A stretch of 7,994 nucleotides of DNA. Source: Planctomicrobium sp. Lineage in GTDB: Bacteria; Planctomycetota; Planctomycetia; Planctomycetales; Planctomycetaceae. Positions 6,406 through 7,994 of the stretch are shown in pieces. Below the pieces are notes generated by a model that made no database searches, was not told the DNA's origin, and saw only the letters and a list, made by a program, of their open reading frames with translations. The stretch spans positions 1 to 7,994 of the forward strand of contig JAJDEL010000571.1 of NCBI GenBank assembly GCA_029259835.1, written 5' to 3'. The translations under genes were made by a program, and so were the position numbers. Positions within the stretch are counted from its first letter, which is position 1. The number at the start of each line of letters is the position of its first letter.

Positions 6406-7560
6406 CTAGGGGATTAGGAAGATCAATCCGGTCACAGCAGCAGCTTCGACGATGGCGGCGTCAAGGCGGAGTGGAGGACGCTCGCAGACGTAGCAGGCAT
6501 GATTTCCAGGTCGTGTTTCCCCCAACGTAAATTGAGTCTCGTGTGGGGGTTGTGCGGTCATCAAGTACGGCAACGCAGGGAGGCGACTAAAGAAGAGTCC
6601 GCCAGAAATGAGGGGTTGCCAGCAACCGTGAGAAAACCCATGCCGTTCAAGATTGATGTCTTCAAAATAGAGTGGCTGATGATTGAGCAGTGAGGATTGC
6701 CAGTAAAACGATGTTCCACACCACAAACGATGTGTGCCTGGGGCATGTGCCTGAGTCGGCAGATCGTCGAATTTCTGACCAGCATGGTCTGGTGGAAGTT
6801 CACCTTCTGGGGGAGTGATATCAATCGAGACTTGTTGGATTGTTTTCGTCCCAGTGACTTCAATCGCAGCGGCATCTTCCAGTGAACCACCTCGATCAAC
6901 TGGGCCATTTGATGAAAGTGTTGTCGAATGGAAATTGAGGTGATTGACAGTTTCTATGAAACGTTGAAGAGAATAGCCAGAAGGCATACAGCCTTGCAGA
7001 TACATACTCGAGAGACGCCAATTGGCTGTTCGCTCCTGAATCGAACAACAGACTGGACCGGCATCGGAGCAACATTGTTCGTTCTTCCAGAAAATCCAGG
7101 GCCTGGCCTGACAGTTCGAATCCAATTCGCAGCTTTGTTGGCAATTCACATCAGCTTCACAAGTGGAATCGCAAGCTACCAAGGCATCTAACTCAGGGAT
7201 TTCGCACTGTTGAAAATCAATCTCGATGAGTTCGGTTTCTGTGGGATTGGATTCGATAGGGACGATTTCTGTCAATTCATTGTTCATCGAAATGGCACGG
7301 ACGAGATCAACTCTCTCAGCAGGTGCGATTGGCAATTCTGGAGGGCTGAAGGAGAACGGTTCTTTGACGTCCGGGATATTGCCAACATCAAAAGAAGTTT
7401 GTTGCAGTCCACTGACCGGCAGGTCAAGAACCAAATTCTGAGCATTTCCGTGAGTTCCAATCAAGACGAACGCGATCAGAAAAACGCACAACCACAGAAA
7501 TGGCTCAGCAAAACTGCCCGGTTTCGATTGGTTCAGAATAGAATATCGATTTTGAGTCAT
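6406..7560 (-). CDS. Secreted or membrane-anchored Cys-rich protein with conserved-looking C-terminal domain
   Basis: A 384-residue protein starting at ATG 7560; an in-frame TGA five codons upstream limits the start, and there is no clear SD. After a polar N-terminus, residues 21-36 are a strong hydrophobic segment and a signal-peptidase-like site follows near HGNA (37-40), so it is exported. Residues 41-118 are acidic and Pro-rich. Residues 119-191 are Cys-rich: five Cys at regular spacing (130, 134, 140, 144, 150), then CC pairs at 163-164 and 171-172, then Cys191. A variable linker follows (about 205-275). The last 110 residues, with WQSSLLNHQPLYFEDINLER (287-306), QPLISGGLFFSRLPALPY (315-332), QPPHETQFTLGETRPG (337-352) and the hydrophobic end VTGLIFLIP, have the look of a conserved planctomycete domain of unknown function that I recall from similar genomes. 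The Cys suggest disulfides or metal binding. No enzyme motif was seen. Confidence 0.85.
   Translation of the reverse strand: MTQNRYSILNQSKPGSFAEPFLWLCVFLIAFVLIGTHGNAQNLVLDLPVSGLQQTSFDVGNIPDVKEPFSFSPPELPIAPAERVDLVRAISMNNELTEIVPIESNPTETELIEIDFQQCEIPELDALVACDSTCEADVNCQQSCELDSNCQARPWIFWKNEQCCSDAGPVCCSIQERTANWRLSSMYLQGCMPSGYSLQRFIETVNHLNFHSTTLSSNGPVDRGGSLEDAAAIEVTGTKTIQQVSIDITPPEGELPPDHAGQKFDDLPTQAHAPGTHRLWCGTSFYWQSSLLNHQPLYFEDINLERHGFSHGCWQPLISGGLFFSRLPALPYLMTAQPPHETQFTLGETRPGNHACYVCERPPLRLDAAIVEAAAVTGLIFLIP
7111..7173 (-). repeat. Tandem 10-residue Cys repeat inside the Cys-rich protein
   Basis: Residues 130-150 read C-x3-C-x5-C-x3-C-x5-C, made of two successive decamers CDSTCEADVN and CQQSCELDSN plus the first Cys of a third. 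Both units share Cys at positions 1 and 5, an acidic residue at 6 and Asn at 10. This looks like a duplicated short module. Confidence 0.7.
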
Positions 7561-7735
7561 CGTTGAATTCGATCAAAATGGAATGATCTCACAGCGCAGC
7601 ACACCACCTGGCACTGCTCTCTGGTGTATCATCGACGCATTAAAACTAGCAGTAACAGTCGGCCTCACCGAATCTGCACAGACTTCCTCGACATCCCAAA
7701 CTAACAGGGTGAGCGAGCCATTTTCGCGATTCCCA
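7561..7735. other. Divergent intergenic region, promoters not resolved
   Basis: These 175 bases separate the Cys-rich protein gene (minus) from the CitG-like gene (plus) and should hold both promoters. I see a weak 6-bp inverted repeat, ACACCA (7601-7606) and TGGTGT (7622-7627), and no convincing -35/-10 pair. Confidence 0.4.
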
Positions 7736-7994
7736 ATGACATCACGAACAATTCAATTCAAGATTGATTCCCTCCAAGGGCAGCTTCAAACAGCCTGCAT
7801 TCTTGAAGCTGCTGCAACGAAACCTGGAAACGTTCACCGGTTGGCGTCGTTTGAAGATTTGACGTTCGAAAATTTTGAGGAAGCGGCGATTGTTACCGGG
7901 ATTGAATTAGGTCCTGTCGCAGAAATCGGAGTTGGTCGAGCCATCTTGAACGCCGCGACCCAAACGCAGCAAGCTCTGCTATCGAACGCCAATC
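7736..7994 (+). CDS. CitG/MdcB-like triphosphoribosyl-dephospho-CoA synthase (partial, N-terminus only)
   Basis: An open frame of 86 codons runs from ATG 7736 off the right edge. The reading shows the N-terminal signature of the CitG/MdcB family: LEAAATKPGNVHR (about residues 23-35), SFEDLTFENFEEAAIV (38-53), and GVGRAILNAATQTQQ (65-79) leading into an Asn that should begin the family's N-x-N-L-G segment. The family joins ATP and dephospho-CoA to make the 2'-triphosphoribosyl precursor of the citrate or malonate lyase prosthetic group. No lyase genes are visible, and planctomycete and archaeal homologues may act in other pathways such as C1 metabolism, so the exact reaction is uncertain. There is no strong SD. 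A GTG eight codons upstream of the ATG (AGG before it) is an alternative start, but the conserved segment begins far enough inside that the ATG is adequate. Confidence 0.8.
   Translation, partial: MTSRTIQFKIDSLQGQLQTACILEAAATKPGNVHRLASFEDLTFENFEEAAIVTGIELGPVAEIGVGRAILNAATQTQQALLSNAN

Noticed and set aside
6896..7566. Several open frames overlapping the Cys-rich protein gene on both strands
   Set aside because: The 384-residue minus-strand frame has a signal segment, an ordered Cys repeat and a structured C-terminal domain; the others are shadows.
1..7994. tRNA, rRNA, CRISPR array, insertion sequence or attachment site
   Set aside because: None of the typical signatures (cloverleaf with TTCRA arm, evenly spaced repeats, transposase motifs or flanking terminal repeats) was seen by eye on either strand.

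Overview
The window looks like chromosomal DNA from a planctomycete, most likely of the Planctomycetaceae type with balanced base composition. This is inferred from protein style, not from a marker gene. The secreted proteins resemble planctomycete lineage-restricted families, in particular a thioredoxin-trypsin fusion and a conserved C-terminal domain in a Cys-rich secreted protein. Genes are loosely packed, singly transcribed and on both strands. Shine-Dalgarno sites are variable: strong before some genes and absent before others. No rRNA, tRNA, CRISPR array, insertion sequence or phage gene was seen.

Layout from left to right: (1) bases 1-1654, minus strand, a large multi-pass membrane protein of the YfhO / GT-C-like type whose C-terminus lies off the left edge. 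(2) 1655-2108, a 454-base divergent gap holding a TTGACA-N17-AACAAT promoter candidate, several small palindromes and a 5'-UTR hairpin that covers a GGAGG. (3) 2109-3740, plus strand, a secreted protein joining a thioredoxin (WCGPC) to a trypsin-like protease with a full His-Asp-Ser triad. (4) 3879-4313, plus strand, a small acidic all-helical protein, perhaps a hemerythrin-like bundle that has lost ligands, with its own promoter candidate and a strong SD. (5) 4350-4371, a perfect 9-bp hairpin between two convergent genes. (6) 4351-5730, minus strand, a secreted protein of unknown function. (7) 5854-6243, minus strand, a small protein resembling the DNA-binding domain of O6-alkylguanine transferase/ATL proteins, with Trp at the alkyl-acceptor position and a very acidic tail. 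(8) 6406-7560, minus strand, a secreted or membrane-anchored Cys-rich protein. (9) 7736-7994, plus strand, the N-terminus of a CitG/MdcB-like triphosphoribosyl-dephospho-CoA synthase, cut by the right edge.

No operon is obvious. The two plus-strand genes in the middle are 138 bases apart with a promoter candidate between them, and the minus-strand genes are 123-162 bases apart. Four of the seven proteins are exported or membrane proteins, so the region leans toward cell-envelope functions, but no shared pathway can be shown. The most unusual items are the thioredoxin-protease fusion, the ATL-like protein with its acidic tail, and the tandem Cys repeat in the 384-residue protein.
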